NCBI RefSeq assembly: GCF_001613305.1
Contig: NZ_BDCC01000033.1
Coordinates: forward strand, 124,001-188,000
Reading direction: 5' to 3'
DNA from: Nocardia vaccinii NBRC 15922
Lineage (GTDB): Bacteria; Actinomycetota; Actinomycetes; Mycobacteriales; Mycobacteriaceae
Length of the DNA stretch: 64,000 bases
In this document: piece after piece, positions 1 to 8,418 of the stretch
Position numbering within the stretch: position 1 is the first letter of the stretch
How the letters are laid out: each line of letters opens with the position of its first letter
The notes under the pieces: generated by a model
Databases searched by the model: none
Told to the model about the DNA's origin: nothing
What the model saw: only the letters and a program-made list of their open reading frames with translations
Made by a program: the position numbers and the translations under genes

Positions 1-17
1 CGTTCGCCGGGGCTCGA

Positions 18-884
18 TCAGCCGATCTCGGCGAGGCGGGGTGCGATCTGCTCGCCGAATCGTTCGACCCACCCCGCGGGGTCCGGGGTGCCGGGGACCG
101 GGCCGACATTGAGCAACTCGACTCCCAGCGCGGCGCACGCCTCCGCGTTCTTCAGGTAGGTGTCGGGGTCCGCGAACGGATCGGTGAAATGTCCTGTGTG
201 GATGCGGATTTCGGCCGGGTCGCGGTCGAACGTCGCGCAGTGCCGGTGCAGTACCTCGATCTTGTGCGGCAGCTCCGGCACCGGTGCGTTCGTGTGCCAG
301 ACATCGGCGTACTGGGCGACCATGCGCAAAGTCTTCTTCTCGCCGCTCCCGCCGAGCAGGATCGGCGGCCGGCGGATCGGCTGCGGCCGGCAGATGGTCT
401 CCGCGAGCTGATAGTGCTTGCCCCGGTACGGCCCGTCGTTCTCGCTCCACATCTGCAGGCAGATCTGCAGGGTTTCCTCGAGCATCTCGAAGCGGTCGCG
501 CAGCGGCGGATACGGCACACCCAGCGCGGTGTGCTCGCGTTCGTACCAGGCCGCGCCGAGGCCCAGCATGGACCGCCCGCCGGACAGTACGTCCAGGGTG
601 GTGGCGATCTTGGCCAGCAGGCCCGGATGGCGATAGGTGATGCCGGTGACCAGCATGGTCAGCGTGATCTTCGCGGTCCGCCCGGCCAGGAATCCCATAC
701 TGGTGTATCCCTCGAGGAAGGGGTCCTCGGCCTTGCCCACGGCCTCCATCTGGAAGAAATGGTCGGCCAGGGTGAAGATCTCGGCGCCGGCCTGTTCGGC
801 GGCGACGGCGGTGCGGGACAGAGCCGGGCCCAGAGCGGCCGGATCGCCCGGCAGGAAGTCGATGTAGTGGACGGCGAAGCGCAT
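18..884 (-). CDS. LLM-class (probably F420-dependent) oxidoreductase
   Basis: The 288-residue product has the luciferase-like monooxygenase TIM-barrel pattern. It begins MRFAVHYIDFLPG, carries the cofactor-loop segment GGRSMLGLGAAWYEREHTALG-like near residues 101-121, and has ILLGGSGEKKTLRMVAQYAD near residue 175, the second conserved loop of F420-using members. Length is normal for the family. The ATG follows a good GGAAGGA ribosome site. The substrate cannot be read from sequence. The gene stands alone, reading away from a beta-lactamase-like remnant. Its upstream region (921-960) holds a dyad and an 11-mer shared with the DoxX/TetR promoter near 59.1 kb. F420 rather than FMN use is inferred from subfamily resemblance and taxonomy. 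Confidence 0.9.
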   Translation of the reverse strand: MRFAVHYIDFLPGDPAALGPALSRTAVAAEQAGAEIFTLADHFFQMEAVGKAEDPFLEGYTSMGFLAGRTAKITLTMLVTGITYRHPGLLAKIATTLDVLSGGRSMLGLGAAWYEREHTALGVPYPPLRDRFEMLEETLQICLQMWSENDGPYRGKHYQLAETICRPQPIRRPPILLGGSGEKKTLRMVAQYADVWHTNAPVPELPHKIEVLHRHCATFDRDPAEIRIHTGHFTDPFADPDTYLKNAEACAALGVELLNVGPVPGTPDPAGWVERFGEQIAPRLAEIG

Positions 885-920
885 GGTGGTGTTCCTTCCG
901 TCGGCTCGATGCGCTCGCCA

Positions 921-960
921 GTCTAGATTAGACAGGTCGAGCTGTACAGTTTATCTGTCA
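921..960. promoter_or_regulatory. Candidate operator upstream of the LLM gene
   Basis: GTCTAGATTAG (921-931) runs into a dyad. GACAG at 931-935 and CTGTC at 955-959 flank the perfect 8-bp palindrome CTGTACAG at 942-949, with centres within one base of each other. Nested dyads of this kind suit a TetR- or MarR-type repressor. No regulator gene lies next to it. The 11-mer at the left recurs exactly at 59099-59109. The function is inferred. Confidence 0.5.
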
Positions 961-1393
961 TGTTTGCCGTCTCCAGCGATCTCGGCCGCCGTGCGGAGCC
1001 GGAGTTCGGCCGAATGTCCGGCCAGGTCGATCGTGAGGGCGTCCAGGGGATTTCAGTCCTTGTGAATTCAGCTCGTCCAGGGCGATCGGCAACTTGACCA
1101 CGGACGCGGTGTAGAACTGCTGACCACTGTCGAGATCGGCGACCGTCGCCCCGGTGGTGGTGTCCACGACATCGATGCCGACCCGGGTGCCGGGCGACGC
1201 GGCCTGGATCGCGGCCCGCATCTCCTGGCCCAACGCCTCCGGTGACACCTGCGGCGCGCTGGGTGCGGTTCCGGCGGAACCGCTCGGCAGCCGCGGGATC
1301 GGAAGGCTCGGCACGGGCGCGGCGACCGCCGATGACGGCCCACAGCCATCCACGTCGCGACGAGCGCGCGGCAATATCGAGTCCATACTTCAT
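958..1393 (-). pseudogene. Remnant of an exported class A beta-lactamase-like serine hydrolase
   Basis: The frame ending at 958 encodes TRVGIDVVDTTTGATVADLD and then YTASVVKLPIALDELN, which contains the SxxK active-site motif (S-V-V-K) of penicillin-recognising serine hydrolases. An ATG at 1393 in another frame starts a signal-like segment (ARSSRRGWLWAVIGG). Removing one base near 1330 would join it to AVAAPVPSLPIP in the hydrolase frame, so the signal peptide looks frameshifted. After the SxxK region the reading breaks off. The later SDN and KTG motifs are absent, and a protein-like tail of about 31 codons (LDALTIDLAGHSAELRLRTA...) sits in a third frame at 951-1045. I read this as a decayed gene. 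Confidence 0.7.
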
Positions 1394-1511
1394 TGATCGG
1401 CGCGAGCCTGTGTGGACCTCGAGACAGCGATGCCGGCTTGCTGCCAACTCCTATCGATGGCGCGGAATCACCAGCAAGGCGGCCGGTTTCGGCACCGACC
1501 GCCCAGGTGGG

Positions 1512-2204
1512 TCAGCTCGCGGCCCGGCCGGTCGGCTCGGGCAGCTCCGGAATCGATCGCAGCGGCGGCGGCACCGGCTGACGCGGTTCTCGCACACCGG
1601 CACCGCCGTTGCGCCGCAACCACAGTCGCACCGCCGAACCGCCGGCCACCCGGGCACCGGATTCCGGGCTCTGATCGGTGACGAACCAGCCCGATTCGGC
1701 CGTATCCGGTAGCGGCGCATCCGGATCGGCGTTCGCGGCGACCAAACCCTTGCCGGTGAGCGCGTGCAACGCGGCGGCCCATTCGAGTCCGACGACCGAG
1801 GGAACCCTGACATTCGCGCGCCTGCGCCGAGCACCGGCGTCGAGCAGATCCCGCTCCCACTCGGTGACTTCGATCTCGGCGGATTCCGGTGCCGGATCGG
1901 CGGATTCGATGCCCTCGGCGCGGCCGCTGGGCGTGCTGGGCTCGGGTTCGGAGTCCAGATCCCGCCAGCGCTCCCAGGCCGACTGCCTGGTCACACCCAG
2001 ATAGGTGGCGATCTCGGCCCAGGACTTGTCCCGGCGGCGCGCGATGCGCACCGCGCCCAGTTCCCATTGATCCAACAGTCTGCGCACCGCGCCGATATCG
2101 GCCAGTGCGGTGAGCGCTTCGTCACCCGTTCTCGGTCCGCCGCGACGGGAGGCGAGCCGCCGCCACGCGGCCCCGCCCTCGTCCGGTACGTCTGCCTTCG
2201 CCAT
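1512..2204 (-). CDS. HTH and PASTA domain protein
   Basis: The 230-residue protein has a helix-turn-helix-like segment near residues 55-80 (KSWAEIATYLGVTRQSAWER). An acidic Pro/Ser linker follows, then one PASTA domain near residues 133-200 (RVPSVVGLEWAAALHALTGKGL and SPESGARVAGGSAVRLWLRR). PASTA domains usually bind peptidoglycan or beta-lactams in Ser/Thr kinases and PBPs, but here no membrane segment is visible, so the protein is probably cytoplasmic. The ATG at 2204 is preferred over an upstream in-frame ATG at 2252 because AGGATAT sits about 10 bases before it and the extra residues look unlike coding sequence. The C-terminus is proline-rich. Its role is unknown. Confidence 0.8.
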   Translation of the reverse strand: MAKADVPDEGGAAWRRLASRRGGPRTGDEALTALADIGAVRRLLDQWELGAVRIARRRDKSWAEIATYLGVTRQSAWERWRDLDSEPEPSTPSGRAEGIESADPAPESAEIEVTEWERDLLDAGARRRRANVRVPSVVGLEWAAALHALTGKGLVAANADPDAPLPDTAESGWFVTDQSPESGARVAGGSAVRLWLRRNGGAGVREPRQPVPPPLRSIPELPEPTGRAAS

Positions 2205-2256
2205 GCTGTAAGGATATCCTGACGCGAAGGGTCGGACCGGGGAACTTCTCACGCCG

Positions 2257-2667
2257 TCAGCGAACAGCGGGCCCCGGTCGTCGGCTCGGCGGGCGCAGAG
2301 CCCACGACAGGACCGTCAGCGCGGTCATCGCTGTCAGCACGGCCACCTCGCCGAGGGCATATCGCTCGGTCAGATGAGACGCGATGGCCCCGGTGTAGAC
2401 GAAGAACGCGCCCGCGTACGCCCATTCCTTGAGCAATGGACGTCCGGGAACCAGCAGCGCGAGCGCGCCCAGAATCTTCCAGACGCCCAGCAGCACCAGG
2501 AAATACGTGGGATATCCCAGGTGCACGACCAGATCACGGACGTAGGGGATGCGCGCCACATCCCAGATGCCGCCCACGCCGAGTTCGGCGACGATGAGTA
2601 CGGTGGCGGTCCAGTAGACGATCGAGCGCGTGCGCGTGCCGGGCGAAGACAGGGTCGATACGGCCAT
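2257..2667 (-). CDS. DoxX-like integral membrane protein
   Basis: The 136-residue protein has four hydrophobic segments (roughly 15-35, 50-72, 82-102, 105-122). Its DoxX-type signature is GVWKILGALALLVPGRPLLKE followed by WAYAGAFF. DoxX-family proteins are small four-helix membrane proteins, some linked to redox stress or quinone chemistry. The gene diverges from an ECF41-type sigma factor at 2740 across a 72-bp gap, a neighbourhood often seen for that sigma group. A short stretch of this gene (2407-2447) has a diverged copy at 13864-13904. Confidence 0.88.
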   Translation of the reverse strand: MAVSTLSSPGTRTRSIVYWTATVLIVAELGVGGIWDVARIPYVRDLVVHLGYPTYFLVLLGVWKILGALALLVPGRPLLKEWAYAGAFFVYTGAIASHLTERYALGEVAVLTAMTALTVLSWALRPPSRRPGPAVR

Positions 2668-2739
2668 TTCGGCGGTCCTCCCGACTAGGGTTGGAAATAC
2701 CTCTCACCGCTATGGCGGATGGCGTCCGGGAGATGTGAC

Positions 2740-3597
2740 ATGACCGATTCGCTCACGCGCGAACTCGAGCAGAGCCGGGCCCGGTTGCGGGCGATGGCCT
2801 ACCGGATGCTGGGTTCGGTGAGCGAGGCGGACGACGCGCTGCAGGAGGTGTGGTTGCGCACCCGGCGCACCTCCGTGGAATCTGTGCACAACCCTGGCGG
2901 CTGGCTGACTACGGCCCTCGCACACACCTGCCTGGACCTGTTGCGATCCCGCAGTGCGCGACACGAGGTTCCGATCGGGGTGCGGCTACCCGATCCGATC
3001 GTCACCATCGACGGCCACACCACGCCGGAAACCCAAGCGCTGCTGGCGGATTCGATCGGTATGGCACTGCAGGTGGTGCTGGATCGCCTCGACCCCGCCG
3101 AACGGGTCGCCTTCGTCCTGCACGACAGTTTCGCCGTGCCGTTCGGCGAGATCGCGGCGATTCTGGACCGTTCGCCCGAGGCGACCCGCCAACTGGCCAG
3201 CCGGGCGCGACGACGAGTCCGCGCGGCGCCCGCGTCCGAAGGCAATCCGGAGGATCAACGTCGCGTGCTGGACGCCTTCTTCGCCGCCGCCCGCCGCGGC
3301 GATATCGCCGCGCTGGTGCGGGTGCTCGCCCCGGACGTCGTCCTGCGCGGTGACCTCGGAACCGGAAAGCTTTGGGAGACAACCGGTTCCGATGAATCCG
3401 CCGAGCGTGCGGTGCGGTTCGCGCATCCGCGTGCGGTGCTGCGGCCGGTCCTGGTGAACGGCGCGGCCGGTGTGATCGTCACCGTCGACGGGCGGGCGGC
3501 GTCCCTCATGGCGTTCGTCGTTGCCGGCGGCCGGATCGTCGAGATCGATGTCCTCGCCGATCCCCACCGGATCCCGGCCGTACCGCCGGAGGGGTGA
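2740..3597 (+). CDS. ECF41-type sigma-70 factor with SnoaL-like C-terminal domain
   Basis: The 285-residue protein has sigma region 2 at about residues 8-75 (RARLRAMAYRMLGSVSEADD, then NPGGWLTTALAHTCLDLLRS) and region 4 at about 115-165 (LDPAERVAFVLHDSFAVPF, then ATRQLASRARRRVR). A SnoaL-like extension of about 110 residues follows (VLDAFFAAARRGDIAALVRVLA). The segment RGDLGTGK resembles the DGGGK motif of ECF41 factors, which lack a classical anti-sigma and use this extension for control. ATG 2740 is chosen over an in-frame start at 2719 because GGGAG lies 7 bases upstream. The divergent DoxX gene is a plausible target. Confidence 0.9.
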   Translation: MTDSLTRELEQSRARLRAMAYRMLGSVSEADDALQEVWLRTRRTSVESVHNPGGWLTTALAHTCLDLLRSRSARHEVPIGVRLPDPIVTIDGHTTPETQALLADSIGMALQVVLDRLDPAERVAFVLHDSFAVPFGEIAAILDRSPEATRQLASRARRRVRAAPASEGNPEDQRRVLDAFFAAARRGDIAALVRVLAPDVVLRGDLGTGKLWETTGSDESAERAVRFAHPRAVLRPVLVNGAAGVIVTVDGRAASLMAFVVAGGRIVEIDVLADPHRIPAVPPEG

Positions 3598-3627
3598 GAG
3601 CGGGACGGCCGGTGGTAAATGCGCGTC

Positions 3628-4494
3628 TCAGACCAGATTTCGCAATGTCTCGATAACGGTGTGCGCCGCATGTGACGGTGTGCGCTGCGCATCGTGCGCC
3701 ACAGCCAGTTTCCAGGGCATCGGTCCGTCGGCCGGGTCGAGGTGAACGAGGCTGGTCCAACGTTCGGCGACCGAGCGCGGTACCAGCGTGACCCCGAAGT
3801 CCTGGGCGGCCAGCTCCAGTGCGAATTCCTGATCGGCGACCTCGATAACGGTGCGGCGCAACGGGAATCGTTCATCGGCGATACTCCGGATCCCCCAGCC
3901 CGGCGGGTAATCGATGAACCGCGTACCGGCCAGCGCCGCGGGCGGGAACGGCCGCCCGGCGAGCGGATGATCCGGGCGCACACACAGCACCAGGGTCTCC
4001 TCGAGGATCGGGTACAGGCTCAGCCCCGGTATCTCGTCGGTCGAACCGGCCAGCAGTGCGATATCGAGACTGCCGTCGAGCAGCCCGGCGATATTGCCGC
4101 TCATTCCCGAGATGCTCTGGCGCATCTGCAAGGTCAGCGCCGGGTATCGGCGGTGCATGCCGGCCAGGACGGCGGCCAGATCCAGGGAGCGGATATTCAT
4201 CAGGTTGCCGATCACCACCTCGCCGCGGACCTCGCCGCGGGCCGCGGCGATCGCGTCGGTGACCTCCCGCCGAGCACGCACCATCGCCGCGGCCGGCCCG
4301 GAGATGGCGCGTCCGGCCTCGGTGAGTTCCAATCCGCGCGGGGTTCGATCGAACAGCCGCGTACCGAGTTCTCGTTCCAGTTTCGCCACGCTCGTCGACA
4401 CCGCCGACTGCACCAGATTCAGCGACCGCGCCGCGGCGGTGAACGACCCGGCCTCCCGGCAGGCCAGGAAGCATTCGATTTGACGCAACTCCAT
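3628..4494 (-). CDS. LysR-family transcriptional regulator
   Basis: The 288-residue protein has the N-terminal winged helix (MELRQIECFLACREAGSFTA, then SAVSTSVAKLERELGTRLFD) and a LysR substrate-binding domain from about residue 90 (VVIGNLMNIRSLDLAAVLAG; GSLDIALLAG). It diverges from an MFS exporter at 4578 with an 83-bp shared promoter, the usual arrangement for LysR control of its neighbour. The effector is unknown. Confidence 0.92.
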   Translation of the reverse strand: MELRQIECFLACREAGSFTAAARSLNLVQSAVSTSVAKLERELGTRLFDRTPRGLELTEAGRAISGPAAAMVRARREVTDAIAAARGEVRGEVVIGNLMNIRSLDLAAVLAGMHRRYPALTLQMRQSISGMSGNIAGLLDGSLDIALLAGSTDEIPGLSLYPILEETLVLCVRPDHPLAGRPFPPAALAGTRFIDYPPGWGIRSIADERFPLRRTVIEVADQEFALELAAQDFGVTLVPRSVAERWTSLVHLDPADGPMPWKLAVAHDAQRTPSHAAHTVIETLRNLV

Positions 4495-4577
4495 CCCGTG
4501 AGCCTAGCCTCGGCATCTCCGATGTTGATGGGGGTATCGAAATCCATCGCTTCCGTTGATTGGCCTGGTGCCGGACC

Positions 4578-5855
4578 ATGAATGGAGTGAGTGTTTCGAC
4601 CGCCGCCGCGCCGCAGCAGGCCCGGCTCACTCGTCTGCTCGTGCTCGTTTTCGCGGTGACCGCGGGATCGTCCGCGGGCTGTCTCTACTACCTTCAGCCG
4701 CTGCTGCACCAGGTCGCGGGCGATCTGCGCAGCTCGACCGCCACCGCGGCGCTGCTGGTCAGCGGCGCTCAGGTGGGATATCTGTGTGGTTTGGCGCTGC
4801 TGGTCCCGCTGGGTGATTTCCTCGAACGCCGCCGGATGGTTCCGGGCCTGCTGGCGGCGTCGGTGCTGGCGCTGGTCGTTTCGGCGGTCGCGCCCAACTT
4901 CCCGATTCTGCTGGTGGCCGTGTTCGTCACCGGGATCACCGCCTCCGCCGCGCAGGTCGTGGTGCCGTGGTCTTCGTCACTGGCCGAACCGGGACGCCGC
5001 GGTCAGGTCGTCGGCACGGTGATGAGCGGACTGCTGCTGGGCATCCTGTCCTCGCGGGTGCTCTCCGGCGCGATCGCGCAGCTCGGCGGCTGGCGCACGG
5101 TACTGGTCGTCGCGGCGGCGATCCAGCTGGTGATGTCGGTGAGTGTCTATCTGCTCACGCCCGCCACCGGCCGGGCCGCCAGTGGTGAACGTTATCGCGA
5201 GGTGCTCGTCTCGATCCTGTTTCTGATCCGCCTGCATCCGGCGCTGCGGCATCGCATGGTGCTGGGTTTCGTTGCGATGGCGTGCTTTTCGGGCGTGTGG
5301 ACCGCCCTGGCATTCCTGCTCGCCGGGGGGCACGGGAGTACGTATCACTATTCGGAGGTCGTGATCGGATTGTTCGGCATCGCCGGTGTGGCCGGGGCGT
5401 TGGGCGCACCGGTGGTGGGCCGGTTGTCCGATCGCGGACATCTGCGTGTGGTGACGACGCTGGTGTGGATCGTTCTGCTGGCCAGCTGGGCGCTGCTGGC
5501 CTGGGGCGGGCATTCGATCATCGCGCTGATCGCGGCCCTGCTGGTGTTCGACTTCGGGATACAGGGCATTCAACTGTCCAATCAGAGCGCGATCTACGCG
5601 CTGGACCCGGCCGCCCGCAGCAGGCTCACCACGGCCTACATGGTGATGTATTTTCTCGGCGGCGTCGCCGGATCGGTCACCGCCGGGGCCGCCTACGAAT
5701 CGGGCGGCTGGCTTCGGGTCTGTGAGATTGGTGCGGGCGCCACGGTGACCGGAATCGCGTTGTGGGCCGCGTTCGCCCGGCATATTCCGGGCCGTGCGAC
5801 CACCGCGAACACCCCGGACCAGATCGTTCAGGGACGTGGCCAGGGACGCCCGTGA
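4578..5855 (+). CDS. MFS efflux transporter
   Basis: The 425-residue protein has about 12 hydrophobic segments. The MFS motif between helices 2 and 3 is LVPLGDFLERRRMV, and GVAGALGAPVVGRLSDRGH marks the second half. Length and pattern suit a DHA1-type drug or metabolite:proton antiporter in the cytoplasmic membrane. ATG 4578 is taken as start; a TTG at 4560 and a GTG at 4587 are in frame. The divergent LysR gene (3628-4494) is its likely regulator. The last 28 bp overlap the convergent MarR gene. Substrate unknown. Confidence 0.88.
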   Translation: MNGVSVSTAAAPQQARLTRLLVLVFAVTAGSSAGCLYYLQPLLHQVAGDLRSSTATAALLVSGAQVGYLCGLALLVPLGDFLERRRMVPGLLAASVLALVVSAVAPNFPILLVAVFVTGITASAAQVVVPWSSSLAEPGRRGQVVGTVMSGLLLGILSSRVLSGAIAQLGGWRTVLVVAAAIQLVMSVSVYLLTPATGRAASGERYREVLVSILFLIRLHPALRHRMVLGFVAMACFSGVWTALAFLLAGGHGSTYHYSEVVIGLFGIAGVAGALGAPVVGRLSDRGHLRVVTTLVWIVLLASWALLAWGGHSIIALIAALLVFDFGIQGIQLSNQSAIYALDPAARSRLTTAYMVMYFLGGVAGSVTAGAAYESGGWLRVCEIGAGATVTGIALWAAFARHIPGRATTANTPDQIVQGRGQGRP

Positions 5856-6271
5856 TAACGCTCGATATCGGTGTTCAGGCGTTCGAGATAGCCGACCAGC
5901 GCACCCAGATCCGCCCGGGACCAGTCCGCGAGGATGGCGTCCAGATGGCCGACCGCCGCGGCTCGATCGGCCTCGAGCTGTGCGGCCCCCTGCTCGCTGA
6001 CCTGGAATTTGCGAGCCATACCGCCTTCCGGATCCGGAATCCGATCCACCAGCCCCGCGCGGCGCATGGCCGCGGTCTGCCGATTCACCGTCGAGGCGTC
6101 CAGCCCCAGCGCCTCGCTCAACTGGCCGATGGACATCGCGCCTTCCATGCGCAGCCGGTACAGCAGGGTGTAAGCGCTGCGGTCCAGGCGTCCCGCACCG
6201 CGCTGGGAGGTCAGGCTGTAGCGGCCCAGCAACATCGTCTCGAACTCGAGCAGGTCCGTGAGCTTGTCCAT
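5828..6271 (-). CDS. MarR-family transcriptional regulator
   Basis: The 147-residue protein is a winged-helix MarR regulator. Its recognition region is SIGQLSEALGLDASTVNRQT with the wing GGMARKFQVSEQGAAQLEAD, and the termini form dimerisation helices. ATG 6271 is preceded by AAAGGACC-like ribosome-binding sequence. Its 3' end overlaps the convergent MFS gene by 28 bp. It diverges from the TetR gene at 6404, and the gap contains the near-repeats GCGAATGT and GCAAATGT (about 6300-6326), a possible operator. Target unknown. Confidence 0.9.
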   Translation of the reverse strand: MDKLTDLLEFETMLLGRYSLTSQRGAGRLDRSAYTLLYRLRMEGAMSIGQLSEALGLDASTVNRQTAAMRRAGLVDRIPDPEGGMARKFQVSEQGAAQLEADRAAAVGHLDAILADWSRADLGALVGYLERLNTDIERYHGRPWPRP

Positions 6272-6403
6272 GCGGTCCTTTCGGCTCGGCGTGCGATATG
6301 CGAATGTCGGTATACCACACGCAAATGTGCCCACTCGCTCTGCTTTCCGAAGCCGACGTCGGATTCGGCGGTCGCGGTGATAGCGTGGCGACCGGGAAGC
6401 GAG

Positions 6404-7075
6404 GTGTCGGCGAGCCGGGAGCAGGTGATCGGGGTGGTATCGGAAACCGTTGCGGGCCAGGGGGAGTCCGGTCGTCCCGCGCCCCGTACCCAGCGAGGTG
6501 TGCGGACCCGCGCGGCGCTGATCGCGGCCGCCCGGCAGGTGTTCGAACGTGACGGTTACCTCGAGGCGAAGATCTCCGACATCTCCGCGGCCGCCGGTGT
6601 GGCCTCGGGCTCGTTCTACACCTACTTCGACGGTAAGGACGAGATCTTCGCCGCCGTGGTCGAGCAGGTGCAGGAGGAAATGCTGCATCCGCACCTGCGT
6701 GAGCGCAGCGGCATCACCGACCCCTGCGTCCTGATCGAGGCGGCGAACCGCGAATATCTGCTGTCCTACAAGCGAAATGCCCGCCTGATGGCGGTCTTCG
6801 AACAGGTCGCCCAGGTCGACGAGAACTTCCGGCGGATGCGCATCGAACGCAGCCGCGCCTTCGTCCAGCGCAATGCGCGAATGATTCGCGCCCTGCAGAA
6901 GTCCGGCCGGGCCGCCGCCGATCTGGATCCGACGATCACCGCGCACGCGCTGTCGGGAATGGTGAGCCGGATGGCCTACCTGGTCTTCGTTCTGGACCAG
7001 CGGATCGCCTTCGAGAAACTGGTGCAGACGCTGACCGCTCTGTGGGTCAACGCCCTGAAACTCGACGGGGAATGA
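6404..7075 (+). CDS. TetR-family transcriptional regulator
   Basis: The product has a clear TetR DNA-binding domain (RTRAALIAAARQVFERDGYL, then ISAAAGVASGSFYTYFDGKD) and a C-terminal ligand domain (ALSGMVSRMAYLVFVLDQRI). No ATG lies close upstream. GTG codons at 6404, 6425 and 6434 are in frame; 6404 is preceded by GGGAAGCGAG and 6434 by GGGAG 12 bases away, so the start is uncertain by 10 residues. From 6404 the protein is 223 residues. It is followed 40 bp later by the convergent acyl-CoA dehydrogenase gene. The type resembles KstR2-like lipid regulators only in general outline; effector not assignable. Confidence 0.85.
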   Translation: MSASREQVIGVVSETVAGQGESGRPAPRTQRGVRTRAALIAAARQVFERDGYLEAKISDISAAAGVASGSFYTYFDGKDEIFAAVVEQVQEEMLHPHLRERSGITDPCVLIEAANREYLLSYKRNARLMAVFEQVAQVDENFRRMRIERSRAFVQRNARMIRALQKSGRAAADLDPTITAHALSGMVSRMAYLVFVLDQRIAFEKLVQTLTALWVNALKLDGE

Positions 7076-7115
7076 CGGGGCCGCGGTCCGTGTGCGCGGC
7101 CCGCGACGACCTGTT

Positions 7116-8345
7116 TCACGCCTTCGCGCCCCCGCGCCGGCGATACTTGCCCAGCTCGGCCCGCGCGATACTGCGCTTGTGCACCTCGTCGGGCCCATCG
7201 GCCAGACGCAGCGTACGCAGGTGCGCCCAGAAGCTCGCGAGGGGGAAATCCTCGGTCACCCCGCCCGCGCCGTGCAGTTGAATCGCCCGGTCGACGATCT
7301 TCAACGCCATATTCGGCGCGGCGACCTTGATCGCGGCGATCTCCACCCGCGCCTGCTTGTTGCCGACGGTGTCCATCATCCAGGCCGCCTTGAGGGTGAG
7401 CAGGCGAGTCTGCTCGATCTCGATGCGCGCCTCGGCGATCCAGTCCTGGATATTGGCGCGGTCGCTGAGCTTCGCGCCGAAGGTGGTGCGCGATTCCGCG
7501 CGACGGCACATCAGTTCCAGAGCACGCTCGGCCATGCCGATGGCGCGCATGCAGTGGTGGATGCGACCGGGCCCGAGCCGGGCCTGGCTGATCGCGAAAC
7601 CCTCACCCGGACCGGCGAGTACGTCGCTGCTCGGGACGCGCACGTTGTCGAAGACGATCTCCGCGTGGCCCTCGCGATCGGCATATCCGAACACCGGCAG
7701 ATTCCGGACCACCTGCACCCCGGGTGCGTCGATCGGGACGACCAGCATGGACTGCTGCCGGTGCGGCGCGGCCTCGGGATCGGTCTTGCCCATCACGATC
7801 AGCACCTTGCAGTTGGCGTGCAAAGCGTTGGAGGCGAACCACTTTCGGCCATCGAGCAGGTAGTCGTCGCCGTCGCGGCGCATGCTCATCTCGATATTGG
7901 TCGCATCCGAACTCGCCACGCCCGGTTCGGTCATCGCGAACGCGGAGCGGATGGTTCCGGCAAGCAGCGGTTCGAGCCAGCGCTGCTTGTGCTCCTCGGT
8001 GCCGAACAATGTGAACACTTCCATATTCCCGGTGTCCGGGGCCGCGCAGTTGCACGCTTCGGGGGCCAGCGCCGGACTGCGGCCCATGATCTCGGCCAGC
8101 GGCGCGTACTCCAGGTTGGTCAGGCCCGGACCCCATTCCGGATGCGGGTGGAACAGATTCCAGAGCCCGCGCTCGCGCGCCTCGGCCTTGAGATCCTCGA
8201 GGATCTGCGGGTGATGGTGCGGGTCACCGGCGGCGCGCATCTGCTCCTGGTAGACGGCCTCGGCCGGGTAGACGCGATCCGCCATGAAGGCCGTGAGGTC
8301 CTCGATATATCGCTGAGCGCGTTCGGAACCGGTGAACAGGTCCAT
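7116..8345 (-). CDS. Acyl-CoA dehydrogenase family protein
   Basis: The 409-residue flavoenzyme has the family order: an N-terminal helical domain, the beta-domain signature FAMTEPGVASSDATNIE, and a C-terminal helical domain with FGAKLSDRANIQDWIAEARI and IQLHGAGGVTEDFPLASFWA. It resembles the longer bacterial ACAD10/11-like group that oxidises unusual or branched acyl-CoAs. ATG 8345 is chosen because GGGAGA lies 5 bases upstream; upstream in-frame starts encode non-conserved residues. It is the second gene after the epoxide hydrolase (73-bp gap), suggesting one transcript for lipid or xenobiotic breakdown. Confidence 0.9.
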   Translation of the reverse strand: MDLFTGSERAQRYIEDLTAFMADRVYPAEAVYQEQMRAAGDPHHHPQILEDLKAEARERGLWNLFHPHPEWGPGLTNLEYAPLAEIMGRSPALAPEACNCAAPDTGNMEVFTLFGTEEHKQRWLEPLLAGTIRSAFAMTEPGVASSDATNIEMSMRRDGDDYLLDGRKWFASNALHANCKVLIVMGKTDPEAAPHRQQSMLVVPIDAPGVQVVRNLPVFGYADREGHAEIVFDNVRVPSSDVLAGPGEGFAISQARLGPGRIHHCMRAIGMAERALELMCRRAESRTTFGAKLSDRANIQDWIAEARIEIEQTRLLTLKAAWMMDTVGNKQARVEIAAIKVAAPNMALKIVDRAIQLHGAGGVTEDFPLASFWAHLRTLRLADGPDEVHKRSIARAELGKYRRRGGAKA

Positions 8346-8418
8346 CGGGTCTCCCATCGATGCGAGCCGCACCGCTGCGGCATCGGAGTGAATTGCAACT
8401 GTAGTTCGGTGACCGGGA

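Noticed and set aside
4977..6320. 447-codon minus-strand frame covering the MFS and MarR genes
   Set aside because: It runs across two unrelated real genes and shows no domain.
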